Shown here: positions 16,084-24,714 of the stretch, one piece after another | Numbering within the stretch: position 1 is the first letter of the stretch | Layout: each line of letters begins with the position of its first letter | Assembly (NCBI RefSeq): GCF_013340935.1 | Contig: NZ_WHOS01000025.1 | Span: 38,179 to 102,178 of the forward strand | DNA from: Azospirillum melinis | GTDB lineage: Bacteria; Pseudomonadota; Alphaproteobacteria; Azospirillales; Azospirillaceae | Direction of reading: 5' to 3' | Length of the DNA: 64,000 nucleotides | Position numbers and translations under genes: made by a program | Notes under the pieces: model-generated | What the model saw: only the letters and a program-made list of their open reading frames with translations | The model's database searches: none | Told to the model about the DNA's origin: nothing

Positions 16084-17241
16084 ATGGCCATGGCCGGTGT
16101 CGAACATCGTGTGCTGTACCGCGACCCACGTTTCTATGCGTCCTTCCCGTCGCTGACCCCGACCGCAGCAGGGCAGCAGGGGGCGGTCCTGCTGGCCTTC
16201 CGGCGGGCCCGCGACCATCGCTGGCTGCGCGGGGCGGAATACCGGGCGGGGGAGACCGGGTTCAACCATGTCGACCATCTCGATTCGCGGTCGCAGACCG
16301 TCCTGCTGCGGCTCGGCCCCGATGCGGAGCCGCTGGGGGAGGAAACGGCCCTGCCCCCCGACCCGCAGGCCGCCGACCAGGACGCCAGCCTGCTCACCCT
16401 TCGCGACGGCCGCATCCTGCTGACCGGCTTCCGCTGGTATCCGGTGCCGTCGTCCCAGGGGGAAGCGCTGCGCGCGCTGGGAATCGGGCTGACCGGCAAC
16501 CCGCAAAAGACCGGCGACCTCTACATCTTCTGGGGCGGCTACAGCCGGTACAGCGACGATGGCGGGCGGAACTGGACCGCGCACCGCGATTTGCCCCCGC
16601 TGCCCGGCCATCCCGACATCGTGCCGGGCCGGCGGCCCTTCCATGGCGGGGCGGTGCGCGGCCGGGCGGTGGAGGCGCCGGACGGCACGATCCTGCAGAC
16701 CGGCTACACCCACCACCCTTCCACCGGGACCTATGCCAGCCATCTCTTCGCCTCCACCGACCGGGGGGAAAGCTGGGTGCACCGGGCGATCATCGCCATC
16801 GATGCCGAGGCCAGGGCCGGCTTCTGCGAGACGGCGCTGCATCTGGACGCCGGCGGGGTGCTGTACGCCTTCCACCGCACCACCGGGCTGGACGACCATC
16901 TGGCGACCTCGCGCTCCACCGACATGGGCCACAGCTGGGAGCCGTGGCGGCGCCATGCGGTGGTCGGCCATCCCTATGACGCCTGCCCGCTGCCGGACGG
17001 CCGGCTGCTGCTCGTCGGCGGCTACCGCCATGCGCCCTACGGCGTGCGCGCCCGCATCTACGACCCACGCCGCCAGCAGCCGGACGAGGGGACGGAGCTG
17101 GTGCTGCGCGACGACGGGCCGGCGCCGGACCTGGGTTATCCCTGGGCGGCCATGCTGCCGGACGGCCGCGCCATGGTCGCCTATTACATCTGCGACGCCA
17201 CGGGGCTGCGCGGGATCGAGGCGACGCTGTTCCGGCCGTGA
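16084..17241 (+). CDS. sialidase-like six-bladed beta-propeller protein (BNR/Asp-box repeats)
   Basis: 385 residues. Three perfect Asp boxes (S-x-D-x-G-x-x-W) at residues 157-164, 224-231 and 278-285, the hallmark of sialidase-fold propellers. Catalytic sialidases also need an Arg triad and a Tyr/Glu pair; several Arg are present (FRRARDHRW near the N-terminus, and R in the last blades) but a triad cannot be confirmed by eye. No signal peptide, so a cytoplasmic or non-hydrolytic role on nonulosonic acids or related sugars is possible. Its stop overlaps the open frame of the Rieske oxygenase that follows, which suggests co-transcription. Confidence 0.75.
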   Translation: MAMAGVEHRVLYRDPRFYASFPSLTPTAAGQQGAVLLAFRRARDHRWLRGAEYRAGETGFNHVDHLDSRSQTVLLRLGPDAEPLGEETALPPDPQAADQDASLLTLRDGRILLTGFRWYPVPSSQGEALRALGIGLTGNPQKTGDLYIFWGGYSRYSDDGGRNWTAHRDLPPLPGHPDIVPGRRPFHGGAVRGRAVEAPDGTILQTGYTHHPSTGTYASHLFASTDRGESWVHRAIIAIDAEARAGFCETALHLDAGGVLYAFHRTTGLDDHLATSRSTDMGHSWEPWRRHAVVGHPYDACPLPDGRLLLVGGYRHAPYGVRARIYDPRRQQPDEGTELVLRDDGPAPDLGYPWAAMLPDGRAMVAYYICDATGLRGIEATLFRP

Positions 17242-17318
17242 AAGGGCTGGGGGAGTGCGGCCTGCGACCCGCTGTGCCCTGGACCGGCCGGCGGGGCGCG
17301 GGCTACCCTTCCTGCATC

Positions 17319-18437
17319 ATGGAAAGCTCCCTCCCCTTCGCCGCCGCCAAGGCCGTCCCCGGCATCGACCCTGCCGCCTACCACGCCCCGGAGATCTTCC
17401 GGGTGGAGGAGGAGCGGGTCTTCCGCCGGTCCTGGGTCTTCGCCGGCTTCACCGACGACCTCGCCCGGCCCAACGACTATCTGACCCGGCGGATCGGTGG
17501 GCTGGACGTGCTGGTGCAGAATTTCGACGGGGAGCTGCGGGGCTTCCGCAATGTCTGCACCCACCGCTTCGCCATGATCCACCGGGCGCCGCGCGGCAAC
17601 GGCATGCTGCGCTGCGGCTATCATGGCTGGACCTTCGACCGCGATGGCGTGCCCTATGGCATCCCCGGCAACGAGGCGAATTTCGGCCTCGACCGGGAGG
17701 GCCGCTGCGGCCGTGCCCTGACCCCGGTGGCGGTCGGGGTGTGCGGGCGTTTCGTCTTCCTGCGGGTGGCGGCGGAGGGGCCGGATCTCGATGACTGGCT
17801 GGGCGGCTATGCCGACGTGCTGCGCCATGCCTCGGAGATCTTCGTCCGCCCCTTCGACGAGCGGTCGATGGAGTGGGCCGCCAACTGGAAGATGGGGGTG
17901 GAGAGCGTGCTGGAGGTCTACCACGCCGACCTCACCCACCCCACCACCTTCCGCAAGCTGGTGAAAGGCGACTGGCGCTGCGATTACGATGGCGCCCATT
18001 CCCGCGGCGTCACTTCGGTGTCGGACAGGAGCGCCCGCTGGTGGGACGGCGTGTCGGAGCGGCTGGGCTTCCGCCCCAGCACCGCCTTGCGTGACTACGA
18101 CCACCTGCACATCTTCCCCAACCTGGAGATCGGCTTCACCCGGGGGGCGGTGATGAGCGTCCAGACCTACGACCCGCTCGGTCCCGACCGCTGCGCGCTG
18201 GGCCTCCGCCTGTTTCTGGCCGATCCGGACGGCGATGCCGGCAGGGGGGGGCCCGCCGCCCGCCGCCTGATCGAGGAGGGCGCCCGCGACCTCAACGTCG
18301 CCCTGCTGCGCGAGGACCAGGAAGCGTCGGAGTTGGCCTTCCGGGGCTGCCGGCAGACGGACCGCCCGGCGGTGCTCGGCCTGAACGAGGAGCGCATCCA
18401 GCAGTTCCACACGGTTTGGCGGGGAATGATGGGCTGA
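17319..18437 (+). CDS. complete Rieske non-heme iron oxygenase, alpha subunit
   Basis: 372 residues from the ATG at 17319; a GTG at 17238 overlapping the previous stop would add 27 poorly conserved residues. Rieske ligands C80-x-H82 and C99-x2-H102 (CTHRFAMIHR, RCGYHGW) hold the [2Fe-2S] cluster. Mononuclear iron ligands are H202 and H207 in EVYHADLTHP. The residue three before H202, which bridges the two metal centres between subunits, is Glu199 instead of the usual Asp; Glu is known at this place in carnitine oxygenase-type members. No reductase gene is nearby. It probably hydroxylates or demethylates a non-aromatic substrate, possibly a sugar or amine given its neighbours; this last point is inference. 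Confidence 0.85.
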   Translation: MESSLPFAAAKAVPGIDPAAYHAPEIFRVEEERVFRRSWVFAGFTDDLARPNDYLTRRIGGLDVLVQNFDGELRGFRNVCTHRFAMIHRAPRGNGMLRCGYHGWTFDRDGVPYGIPGNEANFGLDREGRCGRALTPVAVGVCGRFVFLRVAAEGPDLDDWLGGYADVLRHASEIFVRPFDERSMEWAANWKMGVESVLEVYHADLTHPTTFRKLVKGDWRCDYDGAHSRGVTSVSDRSARWWDGVSERLGFRPSTALRDYDHLHIFPNLEIGFTRGAVMSVQTYDPLGPDRCALGLRLFLADPDGDAGRGGPAARRLIEEGARDLNVALLREDQEASELAFRGCRQTDRPAVLGLNEERIQQFHTVWRGMMG

Positions 18438-18536
18438 CTCCGTCTCCCGCCTCCGCCCCGCTTTTTGTCGCTGTCCAGGGAACCGGGAGTCTGCCACCAT
18501 CGGGCGGGGGGCTTGGTCGTCGGAGGTTCATCCACC

Positions 18537-20132
18537 ATGGGCGGCACCATGACGATTCCCCCTGCCGTTGTCTTTGGCCGGCTTGCCTTCGGTCCGCGAG
18601 CTGCGGAGCCTGACGCCGACAGCGGCCGTCCCGACTGGCTGGCCCGCTGGCTCGACCGGCAGCTGTCTCCCGATCTTTCCTCCGATGGCCGCGACGACCC
18701 CGAGGTCGAGCGCCATCTCGCCGCGGCCAAGCTGCGCATCCGCTATCCCGCCGGGGACGGCTGGGAGGCGGTGGACGAGGACCGGCCGCTGGCCTGCCTG
18801 GGCCAACCGATCGAGGCGCTGTGGCCGCTGGCCGCCAACCGTCCCGCGGTCGCCGGTCCGGAGCGGCAGAGGCCACGGCTGGAGACCGCAGCCGCCACCC
18901 TGATCCGCGCCGTCCACAGCCGCTGGCAGCTGCGCGAGGTGCTGGTCGATTTCTGGCACAACCATTTCAACGTCAACGCGGCGGGCGAGCCGGCGGTGGC
19001 CGCCGCCCTCCCCGTCTATGACCGTGACGTCATCCGCCGCCATGCGCTGGGCAATTTCCGCGCCTTCCTGGAGGCGGTGGCGACCAGCAGCGCCATGCAG
19101 GTCTATCTGAACAACCGCTCGTCCCGCGCCGGCGCCGCCAACGAGAATTACGCCCGCGAGCTGTTCGAACTGCACGGGCTGGGGCGCGACGCCTATCTGA
19201 ACGCGCTCTACAACCGCTGGCGCGACGTGCCGGGGGCGCTGCGCGGCGCCCCCGACGGCTACATCGACCAGGATGTCTATGAGGCCGCCCGCGCTTTCAC
19301 CGGCTGGACGCTGGAGGACGGCGCCGGGCTGGGCGGCGACGCCAGGCTGCCGGTGACCGGCCGCTTCACCTATGTCGAGGGTTGGCACGACACTTACCAG
19401 AAGCGGGTACTGGGGCGGGAGTTCGACCCCTTCCAGTCGCCGATGGACGACGGGCGCCGCGTGCTCGACCTCGTTGCCGACCATCCGGCGACCGCGCGCA
19501 ACCTCTGCACCGCGCTGTGCCGCCGGCTTGTCGCCGACGATCCGCCGGCCGGGCTGGTCGCCCTGGCGGCACGGGGGTGGACGGAGAGCCGCAGCAAGCC
19601 GGACCAGATCGCCCGCGTCGTCCGCGCCATCGCGCTCTCCCCCGACTTCGCGCGGATCCGCGATGCCAAGGTGAAGCGCCCGCTGGAGCTGGTGGCGTCC
19701 TTCGCCCGCGGCGCCGGCATCGACCTTGTCCCCACCAACGCCCTGCTGGGCGAGCTGGACGGCAGCGGCCAGCGGCTGTTCGGCTGGCCCGCCCCGGTCG
19801 GCCATCCCGACCGGATGGAGGCGTGGCTTGGAGCCGCCGCCATGCGCCGGCGCTGGTCGCTCCTGCTCGGGCTGGCGGAGAACCGCTGGGAGACCGGAGC
19901 CATCGACCTCGCCGCCCGTTTCCCGGCTCCGCTGCCGGCGGCGGCGGCGGCGGACCGCTGGCAGGGGATGCTGCATGGCGGCGAGCCGGAACCAACGACC
20001 ACCGCCGCCATCCTGGCCGGCATGGGGCTGGCGGCAGACGCGATGCTGATGCCCGGCACGAAGGCCGGCGACGACCGGCTGCGGCGGATCGCCGCCTTCG
20101 TGGCGATGGCGCCGCGCTTCAACCAACGCTGA
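18537..20132 (+). CDS. DUF1800 family protein
   Basis: 531 residues from the ATG at 18537, selected because GGAGG (18522-18526) is ten bases upstream; a second ATG at 18549 is too far from it, and longer in-frame forms lack conservation. Typical DUF1800 motifs: AKLRIRYPAG, LVDFWHNHFNVNA, NENYARELFELHGLG, and ARAFTGWTLED. The biochemical function of DUF1800 is not established. Members are regularly encoded directly before a DUF1501 protein, as here (14-base gap). No Tat or Sec signal visible in this copy. Confidence 0.85.
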   Translation: MGGTMTIPPAVVFGRLAFGPRAAEPDADSGRPDWLARWLDRQLSPDLSSDGRDDPEVERHLAAAKLRIRYPAGDGWEAVDEDRPLACLGQPIEALWPLAANRPAVAGPERQRPRLETAAATLIRAVHSRWQLREVLVDFWHNHFNVNAAGEPAVAAALPVYDRDVIRRHALGNFRAFLEAVATSSAMQVYLNNRSSRAGAANENYARELFELHGLGRDAYLNALYNRWRDVPGALRGAPDGYIDQDVYEAARAFTGWTLEDGAGLGGDARLPVTGRFTYVEGWHDTYQKRVLGREFDPFQSPMDDGRRVLDLVADHPATARNLCTALCRRLVADDPPAGLVALAARGWTESRSKPDQIARVVRAIALSPDFARIRDAKVKRPLELVASFARGAGIDLVPTNALLGELDGSGQRLFGWPAPVGHPDRMEAWLGAAAMRRRWSLLLGLAENRWETGAIDLAARFPAPLPAAAAADRWQGMLHGGEPEPTTTAAILAGMGLAADAMLMPGTKAGDDRLRRIAAFVAMAPRFNQR

Positions 20133-20146
20133 GGGAGGTTTGAGCC

Positions 20147-21442
20147 ATGGCGCTCTCTCGCCGCACTGTGATGCAGGGCGGGCTGATGGCCGGTCTCGGA
20201 TTGGCCGGGGGCAGTCTGACGGGGCTGCCCGGTGTCCGCAGCCTCGCCTTTGCTGCCGATAAGTCTGTTGAGGCGCCGGTCGGGACGCTGGGGGCCGGCA
20301 CGCTGGTGGTGGTGTTCCTGCGCGGCGGGGCGGACATGCTGGCGCTGGTGGCGCCGGCCGACGACCCCGACTATCGCGCAGCGCGGACACCGGAACTGCG
20401 GGTGATGGCGGAGGGGCCGAAGGCCGGCATCCGGCTGGACCAGACGCTGGCCCCAACCCTCGACTTCCGCCTGCATCCGGACGCCGCCCCGCTGGCGGAG
20501 CTTTATGCCGCCCGCCGGCTCGCCATCGTCCATGCGGTCGGGCTGACCGACGGCACCCGCAGCCATTTCGTTGCCCAGGACCTGATGGAGCGCGGCATCG
20601 CCCGCGAGGAGGATCTCGCCCGCACCGGCAGCGGCTGGGTTGCCCGCTGGCTTGGCGAGGGCGGGCATGGTGAGGGGGAGCAAGGACGGGTTCCGGCCAT
20701 CGGCACCGCCGCCGCTCCGGCCGCCGCCCTTGCGGGGCTGGGCGGCGCGCTTGCCGTGCCCGACCTGCGCGGCGGGCTGGCCCCTCCCGGCGGGCCGCAG
20801 GCGGCGGCGGTGCTGGCGGCGCTGTCCCGGCAGGGCGACGGCGCCTATGAGCGGGCGGCTCGGGCGGCGCTCGGCGGGCTGTCGGCGGTCGACGGCCGGC
20901 TGCCGCGCGGGACGGACGGCAAGGTCGCCGCCTACGATGCGGAGGGCGGGGCCGTCTATGAGGAGACCGAGGCCGGGCGGGCGCTGCAGACGGTGGCCCG
21001 CATGCTGAAGATGGACATCGGCCTGCGGGCGGCCTGCGTCGATGTCGCCGGCTGGGACACCCACGAGAACCAGCAGGGGCGCTTCGCCACCGCCGTCGGC
21101 CAGCTGTCGCGCGCGCTTGCCGCCTTCCATGCCGACACCCTGCGCTATGAACGCGACCTGACGGTGGTGGTGATGAGCGAGTTCGGCCGGCGCCTGCGCG
21201 GCAACCGCAGCCAGGGCACCGACCACGGCCATGGCGGCGCCATGCTGGTGCTGGGCGGCCGGGTGGCAGGCGGGCGCATGCTGGGCCGCTGGCCAGGCTT
21301 GGCCAGCCACCAGCTGGACCGCGGCGTCGACCTGGCGGTCACCACCGATTACCGGACTGTGCTGTCGGAACTGATCGGCGCACCGGCGACGCGCGGCTTT
21401 CCGGGCTTCCAGGGCGCGCCGCTGGGCGTGCTGCGGGGGTGA
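20147..21442 (+). CDS. DUF1501 family protein with Tat signal
   Basis: 431 residues, ATG after GGGAGG. The N-terminus is a twin-arginine signal (SRRTVMQGGLMAGLGLAGG, cleavage near AFAADK), so the protein is exported folded, probably with a metal. The body has VVVFLRGGADML, GWDTHENQQGRF and VVMSEFGRRLRGN followed by TDHGHGG, the conserved core of DUF1501, which is related to the alkaline-phosphatase/sulfatase metal-binding fold. Co-transcribed with the DUF1800 gene. The known pairing suggests they act together on an extracytoplasmic substrate, as yet undefined. Confidence 0.87.
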   Translation: MALSRRTVMQGGLMAGLGLAGGSLTGLPGVRSLAFAADKSVEAPVGTLGAGTLVVVFLRGGADMLALVAPADDPDYRAARTPELRVMAEGPKAGIRLDQTLAPTLDFRLHPDAAPLAELYAARRLAIVHAVGLTDGTRSHFVAQDLMERGIAREEDLARTGSGWVARWLGEGGHGEGEQGRVPAIGTAAAPAAALAGLGGALAVPDLRGGLAPPGGPQAAAVLAALSRQGDGAYERAARAALGGLSAVDGRLPRGTDGKVAAYDAEGGAVYEETEAGRALQTVARMLKMDIGLRAACVDVAGWDTHENQQGRFATAVGQLSRALAAFHADTLRYERDLTVVVMSEFGRRLRGNRSQGTDHGHGGAMLVLGGRVAGGRMLGRWPGLASHQLDRGVDLAVTTDYRTVLSELIGAPATRGFPGFQGAPLGVLRG

Positions 21443-21473
21443 GGAACAGGGCGGTGGGGCGGCTCTTTTCCCC

Positions 21474-22037
21474 CTACTTCCACTCCCGCCCGTCCATGTC
21501 CTGGTAGACCCTGAACCGGTCGCGCACCGCCAGCCAGTCCTCGGCCAGCATTTCGAAGATGTGCAGGTCGACCTCCTGCCCGTCCTTCACCACTTGGCGC
21601 TTCAGCACGCCGACCGGGCGGTAGCCGATCATCGGCTGGCCTTTCAGCAGGCGGGGGCTGTTGGTGCCCAGGATGTGGTTCACCACCTTGCGCAGCCCCA
21701 TGGCGAAGAAGACGTGGTTCAGCATGTAGGCGAAGTTCAGCGGGGCGGCACCCATCCGTCCTGCCCGCTCGCCCATCAGCACGCCGAAGGTGGCGATCCG
21801 CCACTCCGGCTCGGTCACGGTGATGGAGACATGGCCGGCCGGCACGCCGTCGACGCAGAGGATGCGGTGGACATAGTCGTCCCGTTCCGCGCAGCGCCGC
21901 AGCCACGCCTTCTGGCGCTCCACGTCATAGGGGACTTTCGTCAGCATTTGCCCGGCGATGTCGGGCCGGGTGCGCCAGCCGAGCATAAGTTCGGCGTGCT
22001 CCTCGGTCGGCTCGATGAAGGTCAGGGCGCCGCTCAT
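21474..22037 (-). CDS. GNAT acetyltransferase, PseH-like
   Basis: 187 residues; start ATG at 22037 overlaps the upstream stop (ATGA). The opening FIEPTEEHAELMLGWRTRPD resembles sugar N-acetyltransferases such as PseH, which acetylate amino-sugar nucleotides using acetyl-CoA; the later GLRKVVNHILGTNSPR carries the family's typical helix before the final strands. Last gene of the minus-strand operon with the split oxygenase. A role in amino-sugar acylation is inferred from similarity and context. The frame stays open far upstream, through the neighbouring gene, but that part is not translated in this frame. Confidence 0.75.
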   Translation of the reverse strand: MSGALTFIEPTEEHAELMLGWRTRPDIAGQMLTKVPYDVERQKAWLRRCAERDDYVHRILCVDGVPAGHVSITVTEPEWRIATFGVLMGERAGRMGAAPLNFAYMLNHVFFAMGLRKVVNHILGTNSPRLLKGQPMIGYRPVGVLKRQVVKDGQEVDLHIFEMLAEDWLAVRDRFRVYQDMDGREWK

Positions 22038-23023
22038 TCGGTCTCTCCCAGCTGGCGCAGCATCGCCTGATGGAAGTCGAGGATGCGGCGCTCGCGCCGG
22101 CCGTAGATGCCGGTGATGTGGGGAAGGTCGGCGATGCCGGGACGGCCCTGCTGCACCGCCTCGCAGACCGGACAGTCCTCGGCGATCACGGTGCCGGCGG
22201 ACTGGATCAGGTAGGTGGCGGTGGAGCGGTGGAAGGCCTGCTCGCGTGCGGTTTCCAGCCGGGTGGTGGGCAGGAACAGCTGCCACCGCAGGACCGAGGA
22301 ATCGGGGGCGACGGGATCGACCCGGTGCGGGATCACCGTGGCGCCGTAGAAGGTCGCCAGATAAAAATTCGGGAAAATGAAGGTGTGGCGGTAAAAGGGT
22401 TCCTCGGCGAAGCGGCGCATCCGCAGCTTGGCGTCCAGCTTCGCCCACCAGCCGGCGGTGCCGTCGGCCAGCAGCCAGCGGGAATCGCTGTTGGCGCCAT
22501 GGCGTTCGGTGACGAGGTGGCTCTGCCAGTCGGGATGGACGGCGGGGTGGATGGTGTCGGGATGGACGGTGGAGCCGTGGAAATCGTCCATCGTGTTCTC
22601 GACCAGCGCCTTCCAGTTGGCCTGGAACGCGATGCCGACGGGAGCCTGCGGGTTCAGGCAGTTGGCCGACATCGTCGCCAGCCGCTCGCCATAGGGCGCC
22701 AGATGGTCGGCCAGGGTCGGGCCGCCGTCCTGTGCCACGCGGGCGAAGACCAGGGCGCCGCAGCGGTCGATCTGAAGAGGGCGCACCTGCTCTCCATCTC
22801 GGCACACGCCATCCATGGCCTCGCCTTGGCGCCGCAGTTCGAAGCGCAGCCCGGCCATCTCGGCGGTCAGGACGTTCGTGTCTTCGAACACGCCCATATA
22901 AAGCCAGCAGCGGCCGAAGACCCGCTCGCGCTCCTGGGCGAAGGCTTCCCCGGTCCAGAAATGGCTGTGGGGAAGGAAGGCGCCTGTCTCGGGAACGATG
23001 CTCTGGACGGGATGCGCGCTCAT
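22034..23023 (-). CDS. Rieske-type oxygenase catalytic subunit lacking the Rieske cluster-binding loops
   Basis: 329 residues, ATG overlapping the previous stop. The N-terminus (FAQERERVFGRCWLYMG) is the standard alpha-subunit start, but the segment that should bind the [2Fe-2S] cluster is missing: the chain goes from FELRRQGEAMDGVC directly to RPLQIDRCGALVFARV, with neither C-x-H nor C-x2-H. The catalytic domain is intact: NWKALVENTMDDFHG with D146-x2-H149-x4-H154. The bridging Asp146 suggests it can still accept electrons from a Rieske centre on another chain. The gene just upstream encodes exactly that missing domain. Substrate unknown; the operon context suggests a sugar or acyl-sugar. 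Confidence 0.8.
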   Translation of the reverse strand: MSAHPVQSIVPETGAFLPHSHFWTGEAFAQERERVFGRCWLYMGVFEDTNVLTAEMAGLRFELRRQGEAMDGVCRDGEQVRPLQIDRCGALVFARVAQDGGPTLADHLAPYGERLATMSANCLNPQAPVGIAFQANWKALVENTMDDFHGSTVHPDTIHPAVHPDWQSHLVTERHGANSDSRWLLADGTAGWWAKLDAKLRMRRFAEEPFYRHTFIFPNFYLATFYGATVIPHRVDPVAPDSSVLRWQLFLPTTRLETAREQAFHRSTATYLIQSAGTVIAEDCPVCEAVQQGRPGIADLPHITGIYGRRERRILDFHQAMLRQLGETE

Positions 23024-23673
23024 GCCGGCAACTCCGCATCAGCGGTTGTGGGGGCGGTGGCGGGATGGAGGGTGACGGTGCGGGAAAAGCGCGGGTCGGC
23101 ACCGGGCGGGGCAGCGCTGTGCAGGACAAGCGCGCGGCCGGGCGCCAGGGCGAGGCGCAGGTTGGCGATCTCGATTCGCTCCCAATCCCCGGCCTGATCG
23201 TCTGCCGGCTCCAGCATGGCGCCGCGGTGGGGGAAGGCGTCGGACAGGGTGACCAACCGGGCGAACAGGGCCGCACCCAATTCTTCCTCCAGCGATGGGC
23301 CGTCGAGGGCCACCCGGACGAAGACCAGCCGTCCGCAGCGGGCCAGACCGGCCGGATGCAGGGCCAGCCGCCGGCGTCCCTCGGCCTCGAGCTGGAAATC
23401 GGTCGGGTTGAAGGGCAGTCCCACCGGTACGCCGTCGGCGTCGAAGCTCCAGCCGTGATAAGGGCAGCGCAGCGGGCCGCAGCCCGCCGGTTCGCCATGG
23501 ATCACGGCGAAGCGGTGAGTGCAGACGTTGCGGAAGGCGACCACCCGTCCCTTGATGTTCTGCGCCACCAGCGGCACCGCCCCCACCCGTGTGGTGACGA
23601 AGGCGTTGGGGCCGGCGAGGTCGTCCGCCAGGCAGAGGTGGAACCAGCGGGTTTCGGGGGAGGCGTTCTGCAT
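23020..23673 (-). CDS. stand-alone Rieske [2Fe-2S] protein, partner of the split oxygenase
   Basis: 217 residues. Rieske ligands C51-x-H53 and C70-x2-H73 (CTHRFAVIHG, RCPYHGWSFD), with 16 residues between H53 and C70, just as in the complete oxygenase at 17319-18437, whose sequence around the cluster is very close. After the Rieske fold the chain continues only to about residue 217 in a short beta-rich region (IANLRLALAPGRALVLHSA) and contains no D-x2-H-x4-H iron site. It therefore looks like an electron-transfer subunit derived from an oxygenase alpha subunit. Overlaps the catalytic gene by ATGA and follows an SDR by nine bases. Confidence 0.82.
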   Translation of the reverse strand: MQNASPETRWFHLCLADDLAGPNAFVTTRVGAVPLVAQNIKGRVVAFRNVCTHRFAVIHGEPAGCGPLRCPYHGWSFDADGVPVGLPFNPTDFQLEAEGRRRLALHPAGLARCGRLVFVRVALDGPSLEEELGAALFARLVTLSDAFPHRGAMLEPADDQAGDWERIEIANLRLALAPGRALVLHSAAPPGADPRFSRTVTLHPATAPTTADAELPA

Positions 23674-23682
23674 CGCGGGGCC

Positions 23683-24462
23683 TCAGGCAGTGCGGCCGCC
23701 ATCCACCGTCACGATGGATCCGGTCATCCAGCGGCTGGTGTCGGCGAGCAGATAGGCGATCATGTGGGCGATGTCGTCGGGATGGCCGAAGCCCAGCGGC
23801 TGCAGCGTGCGCAGATGCTCGTACTGCTCGGCGGTCAGCTTCTGCTTGCCGCGCTCGATCAGCTCGGTCTCGACGATGGAGGGAACGACGCAGTTGACGC
23901 GGATGCCGTCGCTCAGCAACTCAACCGCCAGCCCCTTGGTGGCGGCGATGATGCCGCCCTTGCTGGCGGCATAGACGACGTTGCCGGGCGAGGCCGCCGT
24001 CGCGGCGGTGGAGGAGATCAGCGCCATCGCCGCCCGGTCGGCATGGCAGCCCTTCTGCCGCAGCCCGCGGGCGAGCGCCAAGGCGCTGCCCAGGTTGGCC
24101 CGCATCACCTCATCGAAGAAGGCGGCGGAGAAGATGCGGATCGGCCGCAGGGTCTGGATGCCGGCGCAATGGGCGATGCCGTCGAAGGGCGCGTCGTCGG
24201 CGCACAGACCCTTCACCCAGCCCGGCACCGCTTCCAGATCCGACAGGTCGAAGGGGGCGATGGCATGGTCGTCTCCTTCCAGACGGTCGGCGGTCTCTGC
24301 CAGCCGCTCCTCGTCGCGGCCGTTCAGCACCAGCCTTGCGCCGAGCTTCGCCAGCACCACCGCCGTCGCCCGGCCGATCCCGGCCGACGCCCCGGTCACC
24401 AGGATGCGGCGGCCGGTCAGGTCCATGGGGTTGTAGGCGGCCGGGTTGCAGGCGGCTGTCAT
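23683..24462 (-). CDS. short-chain dehydrogenase/reductase (SDR)
   Basis: 259 residues from the ATG at 24462; in-frame ATGs at 24504 and 24426 are alternatives and none has a strong Shine-Dalgarno. The NAD(P) site is LVTGASAGIGRATAVV, followed by HCAGIQ, the catalytic Ser in LISSTAATAASPG and Y-x3-K in VVYAASKGG, with the C-terminal MTGSIVTVDGG. Classical SDRs reduce or oxidise a carbonyl/alcohol pair on sugars, lipids or ketoacyl groups. It is the first gene of the SDR, Rieske, oxygenase, GNAT operon and divergent from the KAS III-like gene, so it could reduce a beta-ketoacyl product or a keto-sugar. Confidence 0.85.
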   Translation of the reverse strand: MTAACNPAAYNPMDLTGRRILVTGASAGIGRATAVVLAKLGARLVLNGRDEERLAETADRLEGDDHAIAPFDLSDLEAVPGWVKGLCADDAPFDGIAHCAGIQTLRPIRIFSAAFFDEVMRANLGSALALARGLRQKGCHADRAAMALISSTAATAASPGNVVYAASKGGIIAATKGLAVELLSDGIRVNCVVPSIVETELIERGKQKLTAEQYEHLRTLQPLGFGHPDDIAHMIAYLLADTSRWMTGSIVTVDGGRTA

Positions 24463-24714
24463 GGCGGGGAAATCCAGGGTGGTGGCGTATCGGGTGAGGA
24501 CCATAGCACAGGCGCGTTCCGCCTCCGGCTGCGGCTTTTTCGATGGCTGGAGGATGGGGTCTGGTCAAGCTGTGTCCAGGGCGCCGGACACTGCTATTGT
24601 CTGAAATCAAGGATCTGGAAACCAGTTCCCCGCCACTCTGCGCTATGGTGCCGGTCACCGTATCTCCGAAGAGGCCCCCGCCGGGCCCTTGAACACGCGA
24701 AGGACAGGACAGCC

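Noticed and set aside
21474..23498. 674-residue minus-strand reading for the acetyltransferase
   Set aside because: Only the last 187 codons are GNAT. The rest is an out-of-frame reading of the oxygenase genes, rich in Arg and Pro.
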